From the NCBI RefSeq assembly GCF_043290135.1, contig NC_134707.1:137207319-137271318 (forward strand): a stretch of DNA of 64,000 nucleotides. The letters are read 5' to 3'. Source of the DNA: Rhipicephalus microplus. Lineage: Eukaryota; Arthropoda; Arachnida; Ixodida; Ixodidae. Below, piece by piece: positions 24,301 to 38,200 of this stretch. A program made the translations under genes and the position numbers. The notes under the pieces were generated by a model. That model saw only the letters and a list, made by a program, of their open reading frames with translations, had not been told where the DNA came from and made no database searches. Each line of letters opens with the position of its first letter. The first letter of the stretch is position 1.

Positions 24301-27020
24301 GCACACGCGTACTCGTTTTTGATTGCGCACGCGCATACGCGTTTTTGAACATGCACAAGCGTATTCGTTTTTGAATGCGCACGCGCATACGCGTTTTTGA
24401 CCATGCACACGCGTACTCGTTTTTGAATGCGCACGCGTATACTCGTTTTGAATGCGCACGCGCATACTCGTTTTTGAATGCACACGCGCATACTCGTTTC
24501 GGAATACGCACGCGCATACTCATTTCGGAATGGGCACACGCATACTCGTTTTTGAATGCGCACGCGCGTACTCGTTTTTGAAAGCACATGCGCATACTCG
24601 TTTTGGAATAAGCACGTGCATACTCGTTTTTGAACGCGCACACGCATACTCGTTTTTGAATGCACACGCACATACTCGTTTTGCAATGCGCACGCGTGTA
24701 CTCGTTTTTGAATGCGCACGCGCATACGCGTTTTTGAACAGGCACACGCGTACTCGTTTTTGAATGCACACACGCATACTCGTTTTTGAATGCACACGCG
24801 CATACTCGTTTTGGAATACGCACACGCATACTCGTTTTGGAATGCACACGCGCATACTCGTTTTGGAATAGGCACGTGCGTAATCGTTTTTGAATGCGAA
24901 AGCGCATACGCGTTTTTGAACATGCACACGCGTACTCATTTTCGATTGCACACGCGCGTACTCGTTTTGGAATAGGCACGTGCGTACTCGTTTTTGAATG
25001 CGAACGCGCATACGCGTTTTTGAACAAGCACACGCGTACTCGTTTTTGAGTGCGCACGCGTAAACTCTTTTTGAATGCACACGCGCATACTCGTTTTTGA
25101 ATAGGCACGCGCGTACTCGTTTTTGAATGCGCACGCGTATACTCGTTTCGGAATACGCACGCGCATACTCGTTTTTGAATGCGCACGCGTATACTCGTTT
25201 TGAATGCACACGCGCATACTCCTTTTGAATAGGCACGCGTGTACTCGTTTTTGAAAGCGCACGCGTATACTCGTTTCGGAATGTGCACGTGCATACTCGC
25301 TTTCGAATAGGCACACGCATACTCGTTTTTGAATGCGCACATGCATGCTCGTTTTTGAATGCACACGCGCATACTCGTTTCGGAATACGCATGCGCATAC
25401 TCGTTTTGGAATGCGCACGCGTATACTCGTTTTGGAATAGGCACGTGCGTACTCGTTTTTGAATGCGAACGCGCATACGCGTTTTTGAACATGCACACGC
25501 TTACTCGTTTTTGAATGCGCACGCGCATAAGCGTTTGTGAACATGCACACGCGTACTCGTTCTTGAATGCGCACGCGCATACGCGTTTTTGAACATGCAC
25601 ACGCGTACTCGTTTTTGAATGCGCACGCGTATACTCGTTTTGAATGCGCACGCGCATACTCGTTTTCAATAGGCACGCGCGTACTCGTTTTTGAATGCGC
25701 ACGCGTATACTAGTTTCTAAATGCGCACGCGGATACTCGTTTTCGAATAGGCGCGCGCATACTCGTTTTTGATTGCGCACACGCATACTCGTTTTTGAAT
25801 GCACACGCGCATACTCGTTTCGGAATACGCACGCGCATACTCGTTTTGGAATGCGCACGCGCATATTCGTTTTGGAATAGGCACGTGCGTACTCGTTTTT
25901 GAAAGCGAACGCGCATACGCGTTTCTGAACATGCACACGCGTACTTGTTTATGAATGCGCATGGGTATACTCGTTTTGAATGCGCACGCGCATACTCTTT
26001 TTCGAATAGGCACGCGCATAGGCGTTTTTCAAGGCGCACACACATACTCGTTCTTGAATGCACACGCGCATACTCGTTTCGGAATACGCACGCGCATACT
26101 CGTTTTGAATGCACACGCGCATACTCGTTTTTGAATAGGCATGCGCGTACTCGTTTTTGAATGTGCACGCGCATAATCGTTTTTGAATGCACACGCGCAT
26201 ACTCGTTTTGGAATAGGCACGCGCATACTCGTTTTTGAATGCGCACACGCATACTCGTATTTGATTGCGCACGCGCATACTCGTTTTGCAATAGGCACGT
26301 GCATACTCGTTTTTGAATGGGCACGTACTCGTTTTTGAATGCGCACGCGCATACTCGTTTTTGAATGCACACGCGCATACTCGGTTTGGAATAGGCACGC
26401 ACATACTCGTTTTTGAATGCGCACACGCATACTCGTTTTTGAATGCGCACGCGTATACTCGTTATGAATGCGCACACGCATACTCGTTTTTGAATGCACA
26501 CGCGCATACTCGTTCTGAAATAGGCTCGCGCATATTCGTTTTTGAATGCGCACACGCATACTCGTATTTGAATGCACACGCACATACTCGTTTTGGAATA
26601 GGCACGTGCATACTCGTTTTTGAATGCACACGCGCGTATGCGTTTTGAACAGGGACATGCGTACTCGTTTTTGATTGCGCACGCGTATACTCGTTTTTGA
26701 ATGCGCACACGCATACTCGTTTTTGAATGCACACGCGCATATATGTTTCGGAATACGCACGCGCATACTCGTTTTAGAATGCGCACGCGCATACTAGTTT
26801 TTGAACGCACACGCGCATACTCGTTTTCGAATAGGCACGCGCATACTCGTTTTTGAAAGCACACGCGCATACTCGTTTTTGAATGCACACGCGCATACAC
26901 GTTTCGGAATAGGCACGCACATACTCGTTTTTGAAAGTGCAAGTGCGTACTCGATTTTGAATGCGCACGTGCATACTCGTTTTGAATTATACACGAGCAT
27001 ACTTGTTTTTGAATGCACAC
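21360..27020. repeat. Higher-order repeat at 3,339-bp offset (two copies around a foreign block)
   Basis: 21360-23680 matches 24700-27020 at offsets of 3,339-3,340 bp, checked at 21451/24790, 22606/25945 and 22979/26318. Shared private variants include GCATAAGCGTTTGTG, TACGCGTTTCTGAAC, GCATAGGCGTTTTTCAAGG and GCATGGGTATACTCG. A segment of about 1 kb lies between the copies (see 23770-24700). The second copy lacks one unit near 27.0 kb relative to the first. Confidence 0.88.
23770..24700. repeat. Segment from the 14.42-15.35 kb block between two 3.34-kb copies
   Basis: Units here match 14.42-15.35 kb at an offset of 9,346 bp, checked at 24085/14739, 24375/15029 and 24452/15106. Shared variants include GGGAAGGCGCACG, TCGAATAGACACG, CACGTTCGTACTCG, GCACAAGCGTATTCG and TTTTTGACCATGCACACG. 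It differs from its source by several CpG-type changes, for example GCACATGTGCATAC. Edges fall inside monomers of the flanking blocks with no unrelated sequence, as expected for homologous exchange. Confidence 0.84.
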
Positions 27021-28130
27021 GCGCATACTCGTTTTTGAATAGGCACGCGCATACTTGTTTTTGAACGCGCACACGCATACTCGTTTTTGAATGCACACGC
27101 GCATACTCGTTTCGAAATAGGCACGCGCATACTCTTTTTGGAATGCGCACGCGCATACTCGTTTTTGAATGCGCACACGCATACTCGTATTTGAATGCAC
27201 ACGCGTATACTCGTTTTGGAATAGGCACGTGCATACTCGTTTTTGATTGCGCACGCGCATACGCGTTTTTAAACAGGCACACGCCTACTCGTTTTTGAAT
27301 GCGCACGCGTATACTCCTTTTGAATGCGCATGCGCATACTCGTTTTTGAAGGCACATGCGCATACTCGTTTTGGAATAAGCACGCCATACTCGTTTTTGA
27401 ACGCGCACACGCATACTCGTTTTTGAATGCACACGCGCATACTCGTTTCGAAATAGGCACGCGCATACTCTTTTTGGAATGCGCACGCGCATACTCGTTT
27501 TTGAATGCGCACACGCCTACTCGTTTTTGAATGCGCACGCGTATACTCGTTTTGAATGCGCATGCGCATACTCGTTTTTGAATGCACATGCGCATACTCG
27601 TTTTGGAATAAGCACGCGTATACTCGTTTTTGAACGCGCACACGCATACTCGTTTTTGAATGCACACGCGCATACTCGTTTTTGAATAGGCACGTGCATA
27701 CTCGTTTTTGAATGCACACGCGCGTATGCGTTTTTGAACAGGCACATGCGTACTCGTTTTTGATTGCGCATGCGTATACTCCTTTTTTAATGTGCACACG
27801 CATACTATGTTTCGGAATACACACGCGCAAACTCGTTTTGGAATGCGCACGCGCACACTAGTTTTTGAATGCACACGCGCATACTCGTTTTCGAATAGGC
27901 ACGCGCATACTCGTTTTTGAAAGCACACGCGCATACTCGTTTTTGAATGCACACGCGCATACACGTTTCGGAATAGGCACGCACATACTCGTTTTGGAAT
28001 GCGCACGCACATACTCGTTTTTGAAACTGCAAGTGCGTACTCGATTTTGAATGCGCACGTGCATACTCGTTTTGAATTATACACGAGCATACTTGTTTTT
28101 GAATGCACACGCGCATACTCGTTTTGGAAT
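27020..28130. repeat. Shortened relative of the 3.9-5.2 kb block
   Basis: 27479-27685 matches 4326-4532 (offset 23,153) and 27865-28050 matches 4997-5182 (offset 22,868). The later copy therefore lacks about 285 bp, close to eleven units, between the two points. One monomer near 27384 reads AGCACGCCATACTCG with a single base missing. Shared variants include TTTTTAAACAGGCACACGCC, ACTCCTTTTTTAATGTG and the GAAACTGCAAG pair at 28023. Confidence 0.82.
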
Positions 28131-28139
28131 GCGCACACG

Positions 28140-28690
28140 CATACTCGTATTTGAATGCACACGCGCGTACTTGTTTTGGATTAGGCACGTGCATACTCGT
28201 TTTTGAATGCGCACACCCATACTCGTATTGGAATGCACACGCGCATACTCGTTTTGAAATAGACACATGCATACTCGTTTTTGACTGCGCACGCGTATAC
28301 TCGTTTTGAATGCACACGCGCATACTAGGATTTGAATGCACACGCCCATACTCGTTTTTGAATGCACACGCGCATACTCGTTTCGGAATACGCACGCGCA
28401 TACTCGTTTTTGAATGCGCACGCGCATGCTCGTTTTGGAATGCGAAGCGCATACTCGTTTTTGAATGCGCACGCGCGTACTCGTTTTTGAATTCGCACGC
28501 GCATATTCCTTTTGGAATAGGCACGTGCGTACTCGTTTTTGAATGCACATGCACATACTCGTTTTTGAATAAGCACGCGCGTACTCGTTTTTGAATGCGC
28601 ACACGCGTACTCGTTTTGGAATAGGCATGCGCATACTCGTTTTTGACTGGGCACGTGTATAATCGTTTCGGAATGCACACGCGCATACTC
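28140..28690. repeat. Copy of 20.50-21.0 kb units
   Basis: 28310-28594 matches 20673-20957 at an offset of 7,637 bp and the corresponding units at 11092 at an offset of 17,218 bp. CATACTAGGATTTG, GGAATGCGAAGCGC and TATTCCTTTTGG occur in order. The right part takes the 0.36-0.48 kb flavour (CACATGCACATACTCG, then GACTGGGCACGTGTATAATCG), another mosaic junction. Confidence 0.8.
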
Positions 28691-31180
28691 GTTTCGAAAT
28701 AGGCATGCGCATACTCGTTTTGGAATGCGCACGCGCATACTCGTTTTTGAATGCGCACACGCATACTCGTATTTGAATGCACACGCGTATACTCGTTTTG
28801 GAATAGGGACGTTCATACTCGTTTTTGATTGCGCACGCGAATACGCGTTTTTAAACAGGCACACGCCTACTCGTTTTTGAATGCGCACGCCTATGCTCGT
28901 TTTGAATGCGCATGCGCATACTCGTTTTTGAATGCACATGCGCATACTCGTTTTGGAATAAGCACGCGTATACTCGTTTTTGAATGCGCACGCGCGTACT
29001 CGTTTTTGATTGCACATGCGCATACTCGTTTTGGAATAGGCACGCGCATACTCTTTTTTGAATGCGCACACGCATACTCGTATTTGAATGCACACGCGCG
29101 TACTCGTTTTGGAATAGGCACGTGCATACTCGTTTTGAATGCGCACGCGCATACGCGTTTTTGAACAGGCACACGCATACTCGTTTTTGAATGCGCACGC
29201 ATATACTCGTTATGAATGCGCACGCGCATACTCGTTTTTAATGCACACGCGCATACTCGTTTTGGAATAGGCTCGCGCATATTCGTTTTTGAATGCGCAC
29301 ACGCATACTCGTATTTGAATGCACACGCACATACTCGTTTTGGAATAGGCACGTGCATACTCGTTTTTGAATGCACACGCGCATACTCGCTTTTGAATAG
29401 GCATGCGCGTACTCGTTTTTGAATGCGCACGCGCATAATTGTTTTTGAATGCACACGCGCATACTCGTTTTGGAATCGGCACGCGCATACTCAATTTTGA
29501 ATGCGCACACGCATACTCGTATTTGATTGCGCACGCGCATACTCGTTTTGCAATACGCACGTGCATACTCGTTTTTGAATAGGCACGCGCGTACTCGTTT
29601 TTGATTGCGCACGCGCATACTCTTTTTTGAATGCACACGCGCATACTCGTTTTTGAATTGGCACGCGCGTACTCGTTTTTGAATCCGCACGCGCATACTC
29701 GTTTTTGAATGCACACGCGCATACTCGGTTTGGAATAGGCAGGCACATACTCGTTTTGGAATGCACACGCACATACTCGTTTTGGAATAGGCACGTGCAT
29801 ACTCGTTTTTGAATGCACACGCGCGTATGCGTTTTTGAACAGGCACATGCGCACTCGTTTTTGATTGCGCACGCGTATACTCGTTTTTATATGCGCACAC
29901 GCATACTCGTTTTTGAATGCACACGCGCATACTATGTTTCGGAATACGCACGCGCATACTCGTTTTGGAATGCGCACGCGCATACTAGTTTTTGAATTCA
30001 CACGCGCATACTCGTTTTCGAATAGGCACGCGCATACTCGTTTTTGAAAGCACACGCGTATACTCGTTTTTGAATGCACACGCGCATACTCGTTTCGAAA
30101 TAGGCATGCGCATACTCGTTTTGGAATGCGCACGCGCATACTCCTTTTTGAATGCGCACACGCATACTCGTATTTGAATGCACACGCGTATACTCGTTTT
30201 GGAATAGGGACGTTCATACTCGTTTTTGATTGCGCACGCGAATACGCGTTTTTAAACAGGCACACGCCTACTCGTTTTTGAATGCGCACGCCTATACTCG
30301 TTTTGAATGCGCATGCGCATACTCGTTTTTGAATGCACATGCGCATACTCGTTTTGGAATAAGCACGCGTATACTCGTTTTGAATGCGCATGCGCATACT
30401 CGTTTTTGAATGCACATGCGCATACTGGTTTTGGAATAAGCACGCGCATACTCGTTTTTTACGCGCACACGCATACTCGTTTTTGAATGCACACTCGCAT
30501 ACTCGTTTTGGAATAGGCACACGCATACTCATTTTTGATTGCGCACGCGTATACTCGTTTTTGAATGCACACGCGCATACTCGTTTCGAAATAGGCACGC
30601 GCATACTCGTTTTGGAATGCGCACACGCATACTCGTATTTGAATGCACACGCGTATACTCGTTTTGGAATAGGCACGCGCGTACTCGTTTTTGAATGCGC
30701 ACGCGCGTACTCGTTTTTGATTGCACATGCGCATACTCGTTTTGGAATAGGCACGCGCATACTCTTTTTTGAATGCGCTCACGCATACTCGTATTTGAAT
30801 GCACACGCGCGTACTCGTTTTGGAATAGGCACGTGCATACTCGTTTTGAATGCGCACGCGCATACGCGTTTTTGAACAGGCACACGCATACTCGTTTTTG
30901 AATGCGCACGCATATACTCGTTATGAATGCGCACGCGCATACTCGTTTTTAATGCACACGCGCATACTCGTTTTGGAATAGGCTCGCGCATATTCGTTTT
31001 TGAATGCGCACACGCATACTCGTATTTGAATGCACACGCACATACTCGTTTTGGAATAGGCACGTGCATACTCGTTTTTGAATGCACACGCGCATACTCG
31101 TTTTTGAATAGGCATGCGCGTACTCGTTTTTGAATGCGCACGCGCATAATTGTTTTTGAATGCACACGCGCATACTCGTT
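28690..31180. repeat. Higher-order repeat with 1,711-bp offset
   Basis: 28.96-29.47 kb matches 30.68-31.18 kb at an offset of 1,711 bp (checked at 29216/30927). Shared variants include CTCTTTTTTGAATGCG, CGCATATACTCGTTATG, the shortened GTTTTTAATGCACACG unit, GCTCGCGCATATTCG and GCATAATTGTTTTTG. 29.21-30.05 kb also recurs at 36.70-37.54 kb (offset 7,487), and 30.12-31.18 kb at 35.90-36.96 kb (offset 5,777). Confidence 0.85.
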
Positions 31181-34100
31181 TTTGAATTGGCACGCGCGTA
31201 CTCGTTTTTGAATCCGCACGCGCATACTCGTTTTGGAATAGGCAGGCGCATACTCGTTTTGGAATGCACACGCACATACTCGTTTTGGAATAGGCACGTG
31301 CATACTCGTTTTTGAATGCACACGCGCGTATGCGTTTTTGAACAGGCACATGCGCACTCGTTTTTGATTGCGCACGCGTATACTCGTTTTTGAATGCGCA
31401 CACGTATACTCGTTTTTGAATGCACACGCGCATACTATGTTTCGGAATACGCACGCGCATACTCGTTTTGGAATGCGCACGCGCATACTAGTTTTTGAAT
31501 TCACACGCGCATACTCGTTTTCGAATAGGCACGCGCATACTCAATTTTGAAAGCACACGCGCATACTCCTTTTTGAATGCACACGCGCATACACGTTTCG
31601 GAATAGGCACGCACATACTCGTTTTGGAATGCGCACGCACATACTCGTTTTTGAAACTGCAAGTGCGTACTCGTTTTTTAATGCGCACGCGCATACTCGT
31701 TTTGAATTATACACGAGCATACTTGTTTTTGAATGCACACGCGCATACTCGTTTTGGAATGCGCACGCGCATACTCGTTTTTGAATAGGCACACGCATAC
31801 TCGTTTTTGATTGCGCACGCTTATACTCGTTTTTGAATGCACACGCGCATACTCGTTTCGAAATAGGCACGCGCATACTCTTTCTGGAATGCCCACGCGC
31901 ATACTCGTTTTTGAATGCGCACACGCATACTCGTATTTGAATGCACACGCGTATACTCGTTTTGGAATAGGCACGTGCATACTCGTTTTTGATTGCGCAC
32001 GCGCATACGCGTTTTTAAACAGGCACACGCCTACTCGTTTTTGAATGCGCACTCGTATACTCGTTTTGAATGCGCATGCGCATACTCGTTTTTGAATGCA
32101 CATGCGCATACGCGTTTTTGAACAGGCACACGCGTACTCGTTTTTGAATGCACACACGCATACTCGTTTTTGAATGCACACGCGCATACTCGTTTCGGAA
32201 TACGCACGCGCATACTCGTTTTGGAATGCACACGCGCATACTCGTTTTGGAATAGGCACGTGCGTAATTGTTTTTCAATGCGAAAGCGCATACGCGTTTT
32301 TGAACATGCACACGCGTACTCATTTTCGATTGCACACGCGCGTACTCGTTTTGGAATAGGCACGCGCGTACTCGTTTTTGAATCCGCACGCGCATACTCG
32401 TTTTTGAATGCACACGCGCATACTCGGTTTGGAATAGGCACGCGCATACTCGTTTTGGAATGCACACGCACATACTCGTTTTGGAATAGGCACGTGCATA
32501 CTCGTTTTTGAATGCACACGCGCGTATGCGTTTTTGAACAGGCACATGCGCACTCGTTTTTGATTGCGCACGCGTATACTCGTTTTTGAATGCGCACACG
32601 CATACGCGTTTTTGAACAGGCACACGCATACTCGTTTTTGAATGCGCACGCATATACTCGTTATGAATGCGCACGCGCATACTCGTTTTTAATGCACACG
32701 CGCATACTCGTTTTGGAATAGGCTCGCGCATATTCGTTTTTGAATGCGCACACGCATACTCGTATTTGAATGCACACGCACATACTCGTTTTGAAATAGG
32801 CACGTGCATACCCGTTTTTTAATGCACACGCGCATACTCGTTTTTGAATAGGCATGCGCGTACTCGTTTTTGAATGCGCACGCGCATAATTGTTTTTGAA
32901 TGCACACGCGCATACTCGTTTTGGAATCGGCACGCGCATACTCAATTTTGAATGCGCACACGCATACTCGTATTTGATTGCGCACGCTTATACTCGTTTT
33001 TGAATGCACACGCGCATACTCGTTTCGAAATAGGCACGCGCATACTCTTTTTGGAATGCGCACGCGCATACTCGTTTTTGAATGCGCACACGCATACTCG
33101 TATTTGAATGCACACGCGTATACTCGATTTGGAATAGGCACGTGCATACTCGTTTTTGATTGCGCACGCGCATACGCGTTTTTAAACAGGCACACGCCTA
33201 CTCGTTTTTGAATGCGCACGCGTATACTCGTTTTGAATGCGCATGCGCATACTCGTTTTTGAATGCACATGCGCATACTCGTTTTGAAATAAGCACGCGC
33301 ATACTCGTATTTGAACGCGCACACGCATACTCGTTTTTGAATGCACACGCGCATACTCGTTTCGAAATAGGCACGTGCATACTCTTTTTGGAATGCGCAC
33401 GCGCATACTCGTTTTTGAATGCGCACACGCCTATTCGTTTTTGAATGCGCACGCGTATACTCGTTTTGAACGCGCATGCGCATACTCGTTTTTAAATGCA
33501 CATGCGCATACTCGTTTTGGATTAATCACGCGTATACTCGTTTTTGAACGCGCACACGCATACTCGTTTTTGAATGCACACGCGCATACTCGTTTTGAAT
33601 AGGCACGCGCGTACTCGTTTTTGAATGCGCACGCGCGTACTCGTTTTTGATTGCACATGCGCATACTCGTTTTGGAATAAGCACGCGTATACTCGTTTTG
33701 AATGCGCATGCGCATACTCGTTTTTGAATGCACATGCGCATACTGGTTTTGGAATAAGCACGCGCATACTCGTTTTTTACGCGCACACGCATACTCGTTT
33801 TTGAATGCACACTCGCATACTCGTTTTGGAATAGGCACACGCATACTCATTTTTGATTGCGCACGCGTATACTCGTTTTTGAATGCACACGCGCATACTC
33901 GTTTCGAAATAGGCACGCGCATACTCGTTTTGGAATGCGCACACGCATACTCGTATTTGAATGCACACGCGTATACTCGTTTTGGAATAGGCACGCGCGT
34001 ACTCGTTTTTGAATGCGCACGCGCGTACTCGTTTTTGATTGCACATGCGCATACTCGTTTTGGAATAGGCACGCGCATACTCTTTTTTGAATGCGCACAC

Positions 34101-35200
34101 GCATACTCGTATTTGAATGCACACGCGCGTACTCGTTTTGGAATAGGCACGTGCATACTCGTTTTGAATGCGCACGCGCATACGCGTTTTTGAACAGGCA
34201 CACGCATACTCGTTTTTGAATGCGCACGCATATACTCGTTATGAATGCGCACGCGCATACTCGTTTTTAATGCACACACGCATACTCGTTTTGGAATAGG
34301 CTCGCGCATATTCGTTTTTGAATGCGCACACGCATACTCGTATTTGAATGCACACGCACATACTCGTTTTGGAATAGGCACGTGCATACTCGTTTTTGAA
34401 TGCACACGCGCATACTCGTTTTTGAATAGGCATGCGCGTACTCGTTTTTGAATGCGCGCGCGCATAATTGTTTTTGAATGCACACGCGCATACTCGTTTT
34501 GGAATCGGCACGCGCATACTCAATTTTGAATGCGCACACGCATACTCGTATTTGATTGCGCACGCTTATACTCGTTTTTGAATGCACACGCGCATACTCG
34601 TTTCGAAATAGGCACGCGCATACTCTTTTTGGAATGCGCACGCGCATACTCGTTTTTGAATGCGCACACGCATACTCGTATTTGACTGCACACGCGTATA
34701 CTCGTTTTGGAATAGGCACGTGCATACTCGTTTTTGATTGCGCACGCGCATACGCGTTTTTAAACAGGCACACGCCTACTCGTTTTTGAATGCGCACGCG
34801 TATACTCGTTTTGAATGCGCATGCGCATACTCGTTTTTGAATGCACATGCGCATACTCGTTTTGAAATAAGCACGCGCATACTCGTTTTTGAACGCGCAC
34901 ACGCATACTCGTTTTTGAATGCACACGCGCATACTCGTTTCGAAATAGGCACGTGCATACTCTTTTTGGAATGCGCACGCGCATACTCGTTTTTGAATGC
35001 GCACACGCCTATTCGTTTTTGAATGCGCACGCGTATACTCGTTTTGAACGCGCATGCGCATACTCGTTTTTAAATGCACATGCGCATACTCGTTTTGGAT
35101 TAAGCACGCGTATACTCGTTTTTGAACGCGCACACGCATACTCGTTTTTGAATGCACACGCGCATACTCGTTTTGAATAGGCACGCGCGTACTCGTTTTT
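31180..35200. repeat. Interleaved copies with offsets 3,318, 1,578 and 5,984 bp
   Basis: 31.34-32.59 kb recurs at 37.32-38.58 kb (offset 5,984). 32.64-33.60 kb recurs at 34.22-35.18 kb (offset 1,578), and part of it again at 38.96-39.58 kb (offset about 5,987). 33650-34498 is a copy of 30332-31180 (offset 3,318). Markers include GTAATTGTTTTTCAATGCG, TACTCAATTTTGAATG, GGATTAA[GT]CACGCG and TTTTTTACGCGCACACG. The region is best described as several overlapping duplications. Confidence 0.84.
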
Positions 35201-38200
35201 GAATGCGCACGCGCGTTCTCGTTTTTGATTGCACACTCGCATACTCGTTTTGGGATAGGCACGCGCATACTCGTTTTTGAATGCGCACGCGTATACTCGT
35301 TTTTGAATGCACACGCGCATACTCGTTTCGAAATAGGCACGGGCATACTCGTTTTGGAATGCGCACGCGCATACTCGTTTTTGAATGCGCACACGCATAC
35401 TCGTATTTGAATGCACACGCTTATACTCGTTTTGGATTAGGCACGTGCATACTCGTTTTTCATTGCGCACGCGCATACGCGTTTTTAAACAGGCACTCGC
35501 CTACTCCTTTTTGAATGCGCACGCGTATACTCGTTTTGAATGCGCATGCGCATACTCTTTTTTGAATGCACATGCGCATACTCGTTTTGGAATAAGCACG
35601 CGTATACTCGTTTTGAATGCGCATGCGCATACTCGTTTTTGAATGCACATGCGCATACTCGTTTTGGAATAAGCACGCGTATACTCGTTTTTGAACGCGC
35701 ACACGCATACTCGTTTTTGAATGCACACGCGCATACTCGTTTTTGAATAGGCACGCGCGTACTCGTTTTTGAATGCGCACGCGCGTACTCGTTTTTGATT
35801 GCACACTCGCATACTCGTTTTGGAATAGGCACGCGCATACTCTTTTTTGAATTCGCACGCGTATACTCGTTTTTGAATGCACACGCGCATACTCGTTTCG
35901 AAATAGGCATGCGCATACTCGTTTTTGAATGCGCACGCGCATACTCGTATTTGAATGCACACGCGTATACTCGTTTTGGAATAGGGACGTTCATACTCGT
36001 TTTTGATTGCGCATGCGAATACGCGTTTTTAAACAGGGACACGCCTACTCGTTTTTGAATGCGCACGCCTATACTCGTTTTGAATGCGCATGCGCATACT
36101 CGTTTTTGAATGCACATGCGCATACTCGTTTTGGAATAAGCACGCGTATACTCGTTTTGAATGCGCATGCGCATACTCGTTTTTGAATGCACATGCGCAT
36201 ACTGGTTTTGGAATAAGCACGCGCATACTCGTTTTTTACGCGCACACGCATACTCGTTTTTGAATGCACACTCGCATACTCGTTTTGGAATAGGCACACG
36301 CATACTCATTTTTGATTGCGCACGCGTATACTCGTTTTTGAATGCACACGCGCATACTCGTTTCGAAATAGGCACGCGCATACTCGTTTTGGAATGCGCA
36401 CACGCATACTCGTATTTGAATGCACACGCGTATACTCGTTTTGGAATAGGCACGCGCGTACTCGTTTTTGAATGCGCACGCGCGTACTCGTTTTTGATTG
36501 CACATGCGCATACTCGTTTTGGAATAGGCACGCGCATACTCTTTTTTGAATGCGCACACGCATACTCGTATTTGAACGCACACGCGCGTACTCGTTTTGG
36601 AATAGGCACGTGCATACTCGTTTTGAATGCGACGCGCATACGCGTTTTTGAACAGGCACACGCATACTCGTTTTTGAATGCGCACGCATATACTCGTTAT
36701 GAATGCGCACGCGCATACTCGTTTTTAATGCACACGCGCATACTCGTTTTGGAATAGGCTCGCGCATATTCGTTTTTGAATGCGCACACGCATACTCGTA
36801 TTTGAATGCACACGCACATACTCGTTTTGGAATAGGCACGTGCATACTCGTTTTTGAATGCACACGCGCATACTCGTTTTTGAATAGGCATGCGCGTACT
36901 CGTTTCTGAATGCGCACGCGCATAATTGTTTTTGAATGCACACGCGCATACTCGTTTTGGAATCGGCACGCGCATACTCAATTTTGAATGCGCACACGCA
37001 TACTCGTATTTGATTGCGCACGCGCATACTCGTTTTGCAATACGCACGTGCATACTCGTTTTTGAATAGGCACGCGCGTACTCGTTTTTGATTGCGCACG
37101 CGCATACTCTTTTTTGAATGCACACGCGCATACTCGTTTTTGAATTGGCACGCGCGTACTCGTTTTTGAATCCGCACGCGCATACTCGTTTTTGAATGCA
37201 CACGCGCATACTCGGTTTGGAATAGGCAGGCGCATACTCGTTTTGGAATGCACACGCACATACTTGTTTTGGAATAGGCACGTGCATACTCGTTTTTGAA
37301 TGCACACGCGCGTATGCGTTTTTGAACAGGCACATGCGCACTCGTTTTTAATTGCGCACGCGTATACTCGTTTTTGAATGCGCACACGCATACTCGTTTT
37401 TGAATGCACACGCGCATACTATGTTTCGGAATACGCACGCGCATACTCGTTTTGGAATGCGCACGCGCATACTAGTTTTTGAATTCACACGCGCATACTC
37501 GTTTTCGAATAGGCACGCGCATACTCGTTTTTGAAAGCACACGCGCATACTCGTTTTTGAATGCACACGCGCATACACGTTTCGGAATAGGCACGCACAT
37601 ACTCGTTTTGGAATGCGCACGCACATACTCGTTTTTGAAACTGCAAGTGCGTACTCGTTTTTTAATGCGCACGCGCATACTCGTTTTGAATTATACACGA
37701 GCATACTTGTTTTTGAATGCACACGCGCATACTCGTTTTGGAATGCGCACGCGCATACTCGTTTTTGAATAGGCACACGCATACTCGTTTTTGATTGCGC
37801 ACGCTTATACTCGTTTTTGAATGCACACGCGCATACTCGTTTCGAAATAGGCACGCGCATACTCTTTCTGGAATGCGCACGCGCATACTCGTTTTTGAAT
37901 GCGCACACGCATACTCGTATTTGAATGCACACGCGTATACTCGTTTTGGAATAGGCACGTGCATACTCGTTTTTGATTGCGCACGCGCATACGCGTTTTT
38001 AAACAGGCACACGCCTACTCGTTTTTGAATGCACACTCGTATACTCGTTTTGAATGCGCATGCGCATACTCGTTTTTGAATGCACATGCGCATACGCGTT
38101 TTTGAACAGGCACACGCGTACTCGTTTTTGAATGCACACACGCATACTCGTTTTTGAATGCACACGCGCATACTCGTTTCGGAATACGCACGCGCATACT

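Noticed and set aside
22371..24929. Minus-strand open frame of 852 codons (and others of 798, 724, 681, 595 and 591 codons) as genes
   Set aside because: All three minus frames are open over the same DNA because the monomer lacks stops. Frames overlap in different phases, follow the 26-bp unit, and show no start context, splice site or codon-position bias. The 26-residue product repeat is a direct translation of three satellite units.
36161..36757. Plus-strand frame of 198 codons as a small protein gene
   Set aside because: It is made only of satellite units in which the usual TGA, TAG or TAA falls out of frame because of short units. Closely similar frames appear at 30384 and 33702 as copies of the same block.
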